Shown: positions 1 through 6,347 of the stretch, piece after piece
Position numbering within the stretch: the first letter of the stretch is position 1
How the letters are laid out: each line of letters opens with the position of its first letter
NCBI GenBank assembly: GCA_029983685.1
Contig: JASBZA010000020.1
Span: 1-18,604, forward strand
Direction of reading: 5' to 3'
Source of the DNA: Oscillospiraceae bacterium
GTDB lineage: Bacteria > Bacillota > Clostridia > Saccharofermentanales > Fastidiosipilaceae
Length of the DNA: 18,604 nucleotides
Notes under the pieces: generated by a model
What the model was told of the DNA's origin: nothing
The model's database searches: none
What the model saw: the letters and a program-made list of their open reading frames with translations, nothing else
Made by a program: the position numbers and the translations under genes

Positions 1-52
1 CGGTGGTGTGAGAGGTCGGCTGACCGATTAACGGTCAGCCTCCTACTCGATT
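1..52 (+). mobile_element. 3' end of a group II intron (end of domain V plus domain VI), cut by the window edge
   Basis: Bases 18-26 and 32-40 form a perfect 9-bp stem with a 5-base loop. Below it, GAGAGG (10-15) pairs with CCU (42-44) and CUC (46-48), leaving A45 as a single bulged adenosine. That is the architecture of domain VI with its branch-point A. A45 lies 6 to 7 bases before the likely 3' end (GAT or GATT, 49-52), close to the spacing expected for the branch point. The preceding GGTGGTGTG matches, from memory, the 3' arm of bacterial domain V. The reverse transcriptase and 5' part would lie upstream of base 1. There is no U-tract on either side, so a simple terminator is less likely. 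Subgroup IIC is possible but not shown. Confidence 0.7.
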
Positions 53-54
53 AC

Positions 55-921
55 TTAGCAAAGAGTGTTTATCCAAGTCTTGGCCAAATCTATCCAGATG
101 CCGGCCTCTTCTTGCATGTGACCAGGATTAGAGGGATTGGCCGTAATCCGGTTGGCCAGACTTAGGCCGTGTTGGCCTTGAGGGAAGAGGTGAAATTCAG
201 CTGGTATGCCCAGCTCCAGGAGTCCTCTGATGTAGTCCAAAGTGTAGATGGGTAAGACCGATTCATCCTTGGCTGTATGCCAGGCAAAGGTGGGCGGAAT
301 AAGATTATGGATATGACGGGGTAAATCCAGATAGTTCCACAGGGCCGGGTCTGAATCGCCCAGAAGATTTTCCAGGGACCTTTGATTGGCAAAATCATAG
401 CCGTTCATAACCGGGTAGGATAAAATCTGACCCGCTATGGCAAAATCGTCCATCGAAAGTGTGAGGTCTAAGTTGAAGTGGCTTTTTACGGCTTGAGCCA
501 GGTCCTGATCCAGGGCCGGGAAAATTGAATCGCCTGCCAAAAATCTGGCATAAGACCCTACCAGGTGACCACCGGCTGAAAAGCCGACGAGAAAAATTTT
601 ATCGGTCCTGATTTTGTAGGTTTGGGCCTTGCTCTTTAGATATAGTACGGCATAAGCCAACTCCAAAAGGCTCGTGGGATAGCGGCTAGGTGCTACCGAA
701 TAATCCAGATAAGCCGCATGATAGCCTTGGCTCATGAAGGCCAGGCAAATGGGCTCGGCTTCTCTTACGGAAGTAAAAGCGTAGGCCCCTCCGGGACAAA
801 CTAAGACTAAAGGCCTTTCCTCTCCTAAGAAAAGGCTTTCGTTGGTGTTTAGAAAATAGCTTCTAAGTTTGGCAGAGCTTTTCAGACCGGTCGTTTTATA
901 GTCTAAGGTATCGAGTTGCAT
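55..921 (-). CDS. Alpha/beta hydrolase, acetyl-esterase type
   Basis: A cytoplasmic serine hydrolase of 288 residues with no signal peptide, near the usual length for small acetyl/carboxyl-esterase relatives. The oxyanion-hole segment is CPGGAY (42-47), the nucleophile elbow is GFSAG with Ser115, and the likely acid and base are Asp219 (AKDES) and His251 (GQHGL). The family hydrolyses short-chain esters, often acetyl groups on sugars or small molecules; the substrate here cannot be told. The start is set by GGAGAGG a few bases upstream on the minus strand. It is monocistronic and divergent from the cupin gene. Its stop codon lies about three bases from the intron 3' end, and the C-terminus (DLAKTWINTLC) looks like a natural end, so the intron seems to have spared the protein. 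Confidence 0.85.
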   Translation of the reverse strand: MQLDTLDYKTTGLKSSAKLRSYFLNTNESLFLGEERPLVLVCPGGAYAFTSVREAEPICLAFMSQGYHAAYLDYSVAPSRYPTSLLELAYAVLYLKSKAQTYKIRTDKIFLVGFSAGGHLVGSYARFLAGDSIFPALDQDLAQAVKSHFNLDLTLSMDDFAIAGQILSYPVMNGYDFANQRSLENLLGDSDPALWNYLDLPRHIHNLIPPTFAWHTAKDESVLPIYTLDYIRGLLELGIPAEFHLFPQGQHGLSLANRITANPSNPGHMQEEAGIWIDLAKTWINTLC

Positions 922-944
922 GTTTCCTCTCCATAGTTTATCAA

Positions 945-974
945 TATTTTTTACATCTCTTATGGTACTATAAT
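945..974 (+). promoter_or_regulatory. Promoter for the cupin gene
   Basis: A perfect TATAAT -10 box lies at 969-974, 35 bases before the cupin start. No good -35 is seen at 16-18 bases; the region is T-rich, and TTTACA at 950-955 is only 13 bases away, which is too short. The -10 is convincing; the -35 is weak. Confidence 0.5.
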
Positions 975-1008
975 TTTATGATTAATGAACACACAGGAGG
1001 TGTCTAAT

Positions 1009-1362
1009 ATGGCAAAAAATCATAAGGGACAAGTATGGGTTTTCGGAGATAAAATCGAAAACGAAGATTTAGGAAACGGCGTTGTACGCCGTATTTTGGC
1101 CTATTCGGATGATGTCATGACGGTAGAAAATCGTTTCGAAAAAGGCGCCATTGGGAGCTTACATTCGCATCCTCACACGCAAATTACCTATGTGGTTGAA
1201 GGTGTTTTCCGTTTTCATATCGGTGATGAAGAACACATCGTAAAAAAGGGCGACACCCTTCTCAAAGAAGACGGTATAGAGCATGGCTGTGAATGCCTGG
1301 AAGAAGGTGTCCTATTAGATATCTTTACCCCTATGCGTCAAGACTTTGTTAAGGAAGATTAA
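1009..1362 (+). CDS. Small single-domain cupin protein
   Basis: A 117-residue protein that is a single cupin beta-barrel. Cupin motif 1 is the segment G46 to G65 with metal-ligand candidates His52, His54 and Gln58 (Gln replaces the classic Glu). Motif 2 runs from G81 to about C96 with His92. Such mini-cupins bind a divalent metal and may act as isomerases, dioxygenases or small-molecule sensors; the function here is unknown. An in-frame ATG at 985 would add eight residues. I prefer 1009 because a perfect AGGAGG (995-1000) sits 8 bases before it. It has its own promoter and is followed 62 bases later by the AIM24 gene on the same strand. Confidence 0.85.
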   Translation: MAKNHKGQVWVFGDKIENEDLGNGVVRRILAYSDDVMTVENRFEKGAIGSLHSHPHTQITYVVEGVFRFHIGDEEHIVKKGDTLLKEDGIEHGCECLEEGVLLDIFTPMRQDFVKED

Positions 1363-1385
1363 GAAACGGACCGGAAGAATTTAAT

Positions 1386-1391
1386 TATAAT
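1386..1391 (+). promoter_or_regulatory. Candidate -10 box upstream of the AIM24-family gene
   Basis: A perfect TATAAT lies in the 62-base gap between the cupin and AIM24 genes, 33 bases before the start codon. The expected -35 region has little similarity to TTGACA, so this may be a weak or activated internal promoter. Confidence 0.4.
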
Positions 1392-1424
1392 GTCCATAAA
1401 TAAAGGGATTAAGGAGATTCTACT

Positions 1425-2102
1425 ATGAAATATTCCATTGAAGGCGGCGACCTGCCTTATGTAAAGATTTTTTTGGAAGCAGGCGAAGCTATGATTAGTG
1501 AAGCCGGCGGCAGAAGCTGGGCAAAAGGAGACTATATTACAGAAACGACGTCGGAAGGCGGAATGGGCAAGGCCCTGGGTCGCATGTTTGCCGGTGAGAG
1601 TCTATTTTTGAGTAAATACACCGCTCAAGGTCCGGTGGAAATGGCTTTTGCCTCTTCTTTTCCGGGCTCTGTTATGGCCGTGGAATTAGCCCCTGGTCAA
1701 AGTATTATTGCCCAGAAGTCTGCCTTCCTTTGTGCGACTTATGGCGTGGACCTGGCTGTTCACTTCCAGAAACGAGCCGGTGCAGGCTTTTTCGGTGGTG
1801 AAGGTTTCATCATGCAACGCATAACGGGTCCCGGTTTGGTCTTTTTTGAAATTGACGGCAATAGCGTTAACTATGACCTGGAAGCAGGAGAGCGCTTAGT
1901 TTGCGATACGGGTGTTTTAGCCCTTATGGAACCGTCCTGCACTATGGATGTTCAGATGGTCAAGGGGATGAAAAATGTTTTCTTCGGCGGTGAGGGCCTT
2001 TTTGATACGACCGTCACCGGTCCGGGCCGGGTTGTCTTGCAGTCCATGACCAAGTCGGGGCTGGCCAAGATGCTGGCGCCTTTTATTGGCGGCAACAGCT
2101 AA
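1425..2102 (+). CDS. AIM24 / TIGR00266 family protein
   Basis: A 225-residue protein with the glycine-rich, beta-strand repeat pattern of the AIM24 (DUF124) family: GGDLPYVKIFLEAGE at the start, then blocks such as FLSKYTAQG, GGEGFIMQRITGPG and FGGEGLFDTTVTGPG. The two FFGGEG...TGPG blocks (about 122-136 and 186-200) reflect the internal duplication of the fold. Length fits the family. The bacterial role is not established; the yeast namesake is a mitochondrial inner-membrane organisation protein. No signal peptide or transmembrane helix is seen. AAGGAG at 1411-1416 sets the start. The gene ends one base before the recR stop codon on the other strand, with no terminator between them. Confidence 0.85.
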   Translation: MKYSIEGGDLPYVKIFLEAGEAMISEAGGRSWAKGDYITETTSEGGMGKALGRMFAGESLFLSKYTAQGPVEMAFASSFPGSVMAVELAPGQSIIAQKSAFLCATYGVDLAVHFQKRAGAGFFGGEGFIMQRITGPGLVFFEIDGNSVNYDLEAGERLVCDTGVLALMEPSCTMDVQMVKGMKNVFFGGEGLFDTTVTGPGRVVLQSMTKSGLAKMLAPFIGGNS

Positions 2103-2103
2103 G

Positions 2104-2706
2104 CTATAGAATAATTCGGCCTTCTATGGCCCTTCCCAAAGTGACTTCGTCAGTATATTCCAGGTTGGAACCAAAGGGGATACCCGAGGCCAGCCTGGAG
2201 CAGACGATGCCGCTGGGCTTGACGAGTTTGGCAATATAATTGGCCGTGGCCTCACCTTCAACGGTGGCATTATTGGCCAAGATAATTTCTTTAATTTCTT
2301 CGTGTTGTTGCAGACGAATTAAGAGATCGCGCAAGTGGATATCTTCCGGTGTGATACCTTCCATAGGTGAGATAGCACCGTGGAGAACATGGTAAAGGCC
2401 CCGGTACTCCCTGGTTTTTTCCATGGCGATGACGTCGGAAGGACTTTCCACCACACAGATGACAGACCGGTCTCTTTCTTCATCTAGACAAATTTCGCAG
2501 ACATCTTGATCGGTTAGGTTACAGCAGACCTCGCAAAGCCTGATTTTTTCTTTGGCATCCATGATAGCTTGGGCCAAATCAAGTGCCTTGTCTTTCTCCA
2601 TGTTAAGAATATAAAAGGCCAGCCGCTGGGCGGTCTTGGTCCCGATACCGGGAAGACCTGCCAAGTTGCTGATGAGCTTATTAATGCTGCTTGCGTAACG
2701 GGCCAT
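2104..2706 (-). CDS. recR: Recombination mediator protein RecR
   Basis: RecR works with RecO (and RecF) to load RecA onto single-stranded DNA at gaps and stalled forks. The 200-residue length is normal. The N-terminal helix-hairpin-helix is LAGLPGIGTKTAQRLA (15-30), the zinc finger has Cys58, Cys61, Cys70 and Cys73, and a Toprim domain starts near ICVVESPSD (83-91). The usual highly conserved ANPTVEGEAT-type motif reads NNATVEGEAT (145-154), with Pro changed to Ala. The C-terminal region (EYTDEVTLGRAIEGR) is typical. Its ATG shares one base with the ybaB stop (TAATG), pointing to translational coupling in the dnaX-ybaB-recR operon, an order found widely in bacteria. Confidence 0.97.
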   Translation of the reverse strand: MARYASSINKLISNLAGLPGIGTKTAQRLAFYILNMEKDKALDLAQAIMDAKEKIRLCEVCCNLTDQDVCEICLDEERDRSVICVVESPSDVIAMEKTREYRGLYHVLHGAISPMEGITPEDIHLRDLLIRLQQHEEIKEIILANNATVEGEATANYIAKLVKPSGIVCSRLASGIPFGSNLEYTDEVTLGRAIEGRIIL

Positions 2707-3062
2707 TAGAATCCTAAGCCGCCTAAGTTAAATTGGCCCATCTTGGACTCAGATAACTTTTCGAGTTCGTCTTTGGCTCCGTTGACAGCGGCGATGATCA
2801 TATCCTGGAGCATGTCTACGTCTTCCGGATCAACAGCGTCGGGATCAATAGTAAGCTCCAAAAGCTCATGATTGCCGTTCATTTTGCAAGACACCATACC
2901 GCCTCCGGCGCTGAATTCTACGACGGATTCTTGAATTTCGTTTTGGGCCTTAGCCATCTCTTCTTGCATTTTCTGGGCTTGCTTCATGAGTTGGTTCATG
3001 TTGGCACCGCCCATACCGCCGGGGAAACCGCCTCCGCCTCTGCCGGGTCTTCTTTTTGCCAT
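2706..3062 (-). CDS. ybaB: YbaB/EbfC family nucleoid-associated protein
   Basis: A small (118 aa) DNA-binding protein of the YbaB/EbfC family, which forms dimers that bind and bridge DNA. Recognisable segments are MNQLMKQAQKMQEEM (22-36), SAGGGMVSCKMNG (51-63) and the IDPDAVDPEDVDML block (72-85). The N-terminus has an unusual Arg/Gly-rich head (KRRPGRGGGGFPGGMGG), which could contact nucleic acid. GGAGGAT six bases upstream sets the start. It sits 21 bases after dnaX and overlaps recR by one base, so the three genes are almost surely co-transcribed. Confidence 0.95.
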   Translation of the reverse strand: MAKRRPGRGGGGFPGGMGGANMNQLMKQAQKMQEEMAKAQNEIQESVVEFSAGGGMVSCKMNGNHELLELTIDPDAVDPEDVDMLQDMIIAAVNGAKDELEKLSESKMGQFNLGGLGF

Positions 3063-3083
3063 AATCTTATCCTCCGAATAGTA

Positions 3084-5045
3084 TTATTTTCTGTTAATGG
3101 GTCCTTCTTCCAGGGGAATGTTGAGTTTTTGGGAAGCTTCTTTCATCTTCCTTATCCACTCGGGTTCATCCACAAGATTGCGGACCTCATCGCCCCTCTC
3201 TTGTCCCTCTAGGCGAAATTCTAGCTGCCATTCGCCATCGGGTCGGACCTCGAAAAAGATGTTATCCATCTCATTTCGTGTTTTTTCGTCATTGATTTTA
3301 TCATAGATATGAGAACTTCCCTGAGGGATCTCGATAACCAGTGTTTTTCCTTCCACATAGCGAGGGAAAGAATTAAAGAGAATAGCCAAAAGGGGAACCT
3401 TATCTTCTAATTGTTTTTTGAAAGCCTCCCAAAGCTTGGACACATCGACCTCCGTCGGCGAAGAAAGAGGTGGAGCTTTTTCTTTCGTATCTTGTGTATC
3501 TTCGGCATCTTCCTTTAGCCCTGCCACAATAATAGGTTTTTGAGAAGGACTAGGGGCGGGGGGGGATTCGGGATTCACCACAGGTCTAGGGTCTAAAAGA
3601 AGTTCCGGCTCCGGTTCTGGATCGGTTTCCGGATGAGGTTCCGATTCAGGTTCTGTCTCAGTTTCAGGTTCGGGTTCCGACTCAGTCGCTGTCTCGAACT
3701 CTTGTCTGGATTGGGGTTTTAAATCCGATTCTGTTAGGGCTTCTTCCGGTTGGGGTTCGGGGATGGGAGCTTCCGGCTTTTTTTCTTTAGCGGGAGCAGG
3801 GGTAGGTTTAGAGAATTGGTGAGATTCGAGAGCTTCAGCAGGTTCAGGATATTTAGGAGTTTCAGGAGCTTCGGAGACTTCAGGAATCTCTGAGATCTTT
3901 TCACTGTTTTCTATTTCTCGTAGGCTCAACATTTCGATGAGGCCCACTTCCAGCGTAATTCTGGGGTTACGGTTGACTTTCATGCGGTTTTGCAGGTCGG
4001 CCAGGTGGCTGATCTGGCGGATGATGCCGGCCTGAGCATAGACTTTGGCCAGTTTTTGCATGGTCTCTAAGCTTGATTGGGGACGCATAATAAAAGTAGC
4101 GGGATTTTGGGCCGTCTTGCAGACCAGGAGGTCTCGGTAATAAGAACTAAGAGACGTTACGAAGGCCTGGAGATCACCACCTTCTAACAAGAGTTTTTGT
4201 ATAGCTTCTAAAACACTGTCGGTGTCACCTTTATAAAGGGCCAGAACAACGGTTTCCAGCAACTGGTCGTTGACGACGCCTGTCATAGACAGGATGTCGT
4301 CACGGCCTATGGGTCGGTCGGGATAGACGGATCTGGCCTGATCTAAGAGCGATATAGCATCACGCAAAGCTCCCTCGGACTGGTTGATGATGACATGGAT
4401 AGCACTGTCATCTATGTCAATGTTATGGTAGTCGGCAATTTCTCTGAGCCTGTCGTGCATGAGGTCTACAGGTATACGTTTGAAATCATAGCGTTGGCAC
4501 CGGGATAGGATAGTAGCGGGGATGCGCTGAGGATCGGTGGTGGCCAGGATGAAAATGACATGAGCAGGCGGCTCTTCCAGGGTTTTCAGAAGGGCATTGA
4601 AGGCAGCCGTGGATAGCATGTGAACCTCGTCGATGATATAGACCTTGTATTTGGCCAAAGTCGGGAGAAACAAGACTTCGTCGGTAATCTTCCGGATGTT
4701 GTCAACCGAGTTATTAGAAGCCGCGTCCATTTCGACTACATCCAGAAGTGAATCGTTGAGGATGCCGGTGCATACTTCGCAGCTATTACAAGGATTTCCC
4801 AGGTTGTCGGGGTTGAGACAATTGATGGCCCGGGCGAAGATTTTGGCCAAAGACGTCTTCCCCGTCCCTCTGGTTCCGCAGAAGAGATAAGCGTGAGAAG
4901 GTTCAGCCTTTAACACGGCTTGGCGGAGGGCCCGAACGACAAAAGCCTGGCCTACGACTTCGTCAAAAGTGCGCGGTCGCCATTCGCGGTATAAGACCTT
5001 GTTCGCCTGGTCTTGCTTGTCTTGTATGGGGGTTTTATCTGTCAT
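3084..5045 (-). CDS. dnaX: DNA polymerase III subunit gamma/tau
   Basis: The clamp-loader ATPase subunit that ties polymerase, sliding clamp and helicase together at the fork. The AAA+ core shows Walker A GTRGTGKT (57-64), a zinc module with Cys76, Cys86, Cys89 and Cys92, Walker B IIDEVH (137-142), sensor 1 ATTDP (168-172) and the SRC arginine-finger motif (181-183). The oligomerisation domain III runs to about residue 375. A Pro/Glu-rich linker (about 380-530) follows, with dense EPEPET-type repeats at 455-481. A C-terminal tau domain (535-653) should bind the polymerase. At 653 residues it is of tau length. Codons 421-423 read GAA AAA AAG, a possible frameshift site described separately. 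GAGGAGAG precedes the start. First gene of the dnaX-ybaB-recR operon. Confidence 0.97.
   Translation of the reverse strand: MTDKTPIQDKQDQANKVLYREWRPRTFDEVVGQAFVVRALRQAVLKAEPSHAYLFCGTRGTGKTSLAKIFARAINCLNPDNLGNPCNSCEVCTGILNDSLLDVVEMDAASNNSVDNIRKITDEVLFLPTLAKYKVYIIDEVHMLSTAAFNALLKTLEEPPAHVIFILATTDPQRIPATILSRCQRYDFKRIPVDLMHDRLREIADYHNIDIDDSAIHVIINQSEGALRDAISLLDQARSVYPDRPIGRDDILSMTGVVNDQLLETVVLALYKGDTDSVLEAIQKLLLEGGDLQAFVTSLSSYYRDLLVCKTAQNPATFIMRPQSSLETMQKLAKVYAQAGIIRQISHLADLQNRMKVNRNPRITLEVGLIEMLSLREIENSEKISEIPEVSEAPETPKYPEPAEALESHQFSKPTPAPAKEKKPEAPIPEPQPEEALTESDLKPQSRQEFETATESEPEPETETEPESEPHPETDPEPEPELLLDPRPVVNPESPPAPSPSQKPIIVAGLKEDAEDTQDTKEKAPPLSSPTEVDVSKLWEAFKKQLEDKVPLLAILFNSFPRYVEGKTLVIEIPQGSSHIYDKINDEKTRNEMDNIFFEVRPDGEWQLEFRLEGQERGDEVRNLVDEPEWIRKMKEASQKLNIPLEEGPINRK
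3777..3785 (-). other. Candidate programmed -1 frameshift slippery site in dnaX
   Basis: Read on the minus strand, codons 421-423 give the heptamer A AAA AAG in the correct zero frame, inside a run of seven A followed by G. This is the same heptamer used in E. coli dnaX, at nearly the same codon position. In the -1 frame 31 codons follow before a TGA, predicting a product of about 454 residues that ends within the linker. No clear Shine-Dalgarno-like stimulator upstream or strong hairpin downstream is seen, so use of the site is unproven. Confidence 0.5.
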
Positions 5046-5077
5046 GCCTTAGTCTCTCCTCGCGTAATTTATATCCT

Positions 5078-5083
5078 ATTATA
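5078..5083 (-). promoter_or_regulatory. -10 box of the dnaX operon promoter
   Basis: The minus strand reads TATAAT, 32 bases before the dnaX start codon. The -35 region 16-18 bases upstream is AT-rich but a poor match to TTGACA. The 126-base gap is shared with the divergent ald promoter. Confidence 0.5.
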
Positions 5084-5107
5084 CCCCAGGATTCTTAGAG
5101 AAAATAT

Positions 5108-5136
5108 TTTCCAATCTTCCTGATTTGCTGTACACT
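5108..5136 (+). promoter_or_regulatory. Promoter for ald
   Basis: TTTCCA (5108-5113) and TACACT (5131-5136) are separated by 17 bases, each matching four of six consensus positions. TAGGAGGT (5156-5163), 8 bases before the ATG, is the ribosome binding site. Confidence 0.5.
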
Positions 5137-5171
5137 AAGCGACAAGTTAATAAAATAGGAGGTCAAAAACA

Positions 5172-6284
5172 ATGCGAGTAGGCAGTGTTATAGAGATAAA
5201 GGATAACGAATTTCGAGCCGGTATAACTCCGGCGGATGTCCAACAATACGTCGCACATGGCCATGATGTTATTTTGCAAAAGGGTCTGGGTGTTTGCTCC
5301 GGCTATACTGATGAGGCCTATGAGGCTCAGGGTGCCGTAATGTACGATAATGCCAAAGATGTCTGGGATGAAGCTGACCTCATGATTAAGGTAAAGGAAC
5401 CCATGGGTGAAGAACTTAATAGGATGCATGAAGGTCAGATTATCTTCACCTATTTCCATATGGCAGCTAATCGTCAACTAACAGAAGCTTTGTTAGAGAA
5501 GAAAGTTTCTGCAGTAGCTTATGAGACCGTAAAAGATGCAGTAGGCCATCTTCCTCTTTTGAGTCCCATGAGTCAGATCGCCGGTCGCTTAAGCTTATTT
5601 GCCGGAGCCCATGCTCTGCAAAAGCCTAACGGCGGATCCGGTGTCTTACTGTCCGGTGTACCGGGAGTCCGCTCGGCTAACGTTCTTATTATTGGTGGCG
5701 GTGTGGTCGGTACGAATGCGGCGGTAATGGCCCATGGTATCGGCTCTAATGTCAAGATTATGGACAAGAACCACAAACGCTTAGCAGAATTGGATTTGCA
5801 GTTTAACAGTCAGGTAGAAACCCTGTATTCAGATGATGAGACCATTTCCAGAAATATTAAGGATGCGGACCTGGTAATCTCTACCGTTTTAATTCCGGGT
5901 GCTTCGGCTCCCAAACTGATTAAGAAGCACCACATCGAGTCTATGAAGGAAGGATCCGTTATCGTTGACGTGGCTATTGACCAGGGAGGCAGTACGGAGC
6001 TGTCCAGGCCTACGACGCATACCCATCCGACTTATGTTGAGAACGGTGTGGTTATGTACTGTGTAAGCAATATGCCCGGTGCTGTGCCCTTTACAGCGAC
6101 GACGTCTTTAACCAATGCGACCATCCAGTACGGCTTAAAACTGGCTGATGAAGGTATTGAAGTCATTCGTAAGAATAAGCCCCTCTATTATGGTCTTAAT
6201 ACCTACATGGGACATGTCACCAACCCGGGTGTTGCCGGGTCTTTGGACTTGGAATATCTAGATCCTAAAGAGATTTTTGCTTAA
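5172..6284 (+). CDS. ald: Alanine dehydrogenase
   Basis: Catalyses reversible NAD-dependent oxidative deamination of L-alanine to pyruvate and ammonia. In anaerobes it can feed pyruvate and NADH from amino-acid fermentation or assimilate ammonia. The 370-residue length is typical. Arg15 (EFRAGITP), Lys75 (KVKEP), His96 (TYFHMA) and Asp270 (VAIDQGG) fall at the positions of the known substrate and catalytic residues of the family (R15/K75/H96/D270 in the mycobacterial enzyme). The Rossmann segment is IIGGGVVGTNAA (173-184), with Asp198 positioned to bind the NAD ribose. The start is set by TAGGAGGT at 5156-5163. Monocistronic, between its own promoter and a strong terminator. Confidence 0.96.
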   Translation: MRVGSVIEIKDNEFRAGITPADVQQYVAHGHDVILQKGLGVCSGYTDEAYEAQGAVMYDNAKDVWDEADLMIKVKEPMGEELNRMHEGQIIFTYFHMAANRQLTEALLEKKVSAVAYETVKDAVGHLPLLSPMSQIAGRLSLFAGAHALQKPNGGSGVLLSGVPGVRSANVLIIGGGVVGTNAAVMAHGIGSNVKIMDKNHKRLAELDLQFNSQVETLYSDDETISRNIKDADLVISTVLIPGASAPKLIKKHHIESMKEGSVIVDVAIDQGGSTELSRPTTHTHPTYVENGVVMYCVSNMPGAVPFTATTSLTNATIQYGLKLADEGIEVIRKNKPLYYGLNTYMGHVTNPGVAGSLDLEYLDPKEIFA

Positions 6285-6310
6285 GCCCCTTATCATCAAG
6301 TAGAGCAAGA

Positions 6311-6347
6311 AACCGGCAGATTTAAGAAGTCTGTCGGTTTTTTATTT
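6311..6347 (+). terminator. Rho-independent terminator of ald
   Basis: A 10-bp stem (6311-6320 with 6330-6339, one G-T wobble) and a 9-base loop are followed by TTTTTTATTT. The T-tract overlaps the stop codon of the convergent acyltransferase gene. On the minus strand the same stem is followed by TTTCTTG, so it could also weakly terminate the opposing operon. Confidence 0.9.

Noticed and set aside
1..52. tRNA fragment or simple intrinsic terminator
   Set aside because: No cloverleaf or TPsiC arm fits, and no U-tract follows the stem on either strand; the bulged A and CUCGAUU end fit group II domain VI better.
5046..5171. Signal recognition particle RNA upstream of dnaX, as in some Bacillota
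   Set aside because: The 126-base gap holds only the two divergent promoters and ribosome binding sites; no SRP-like stem was seen.
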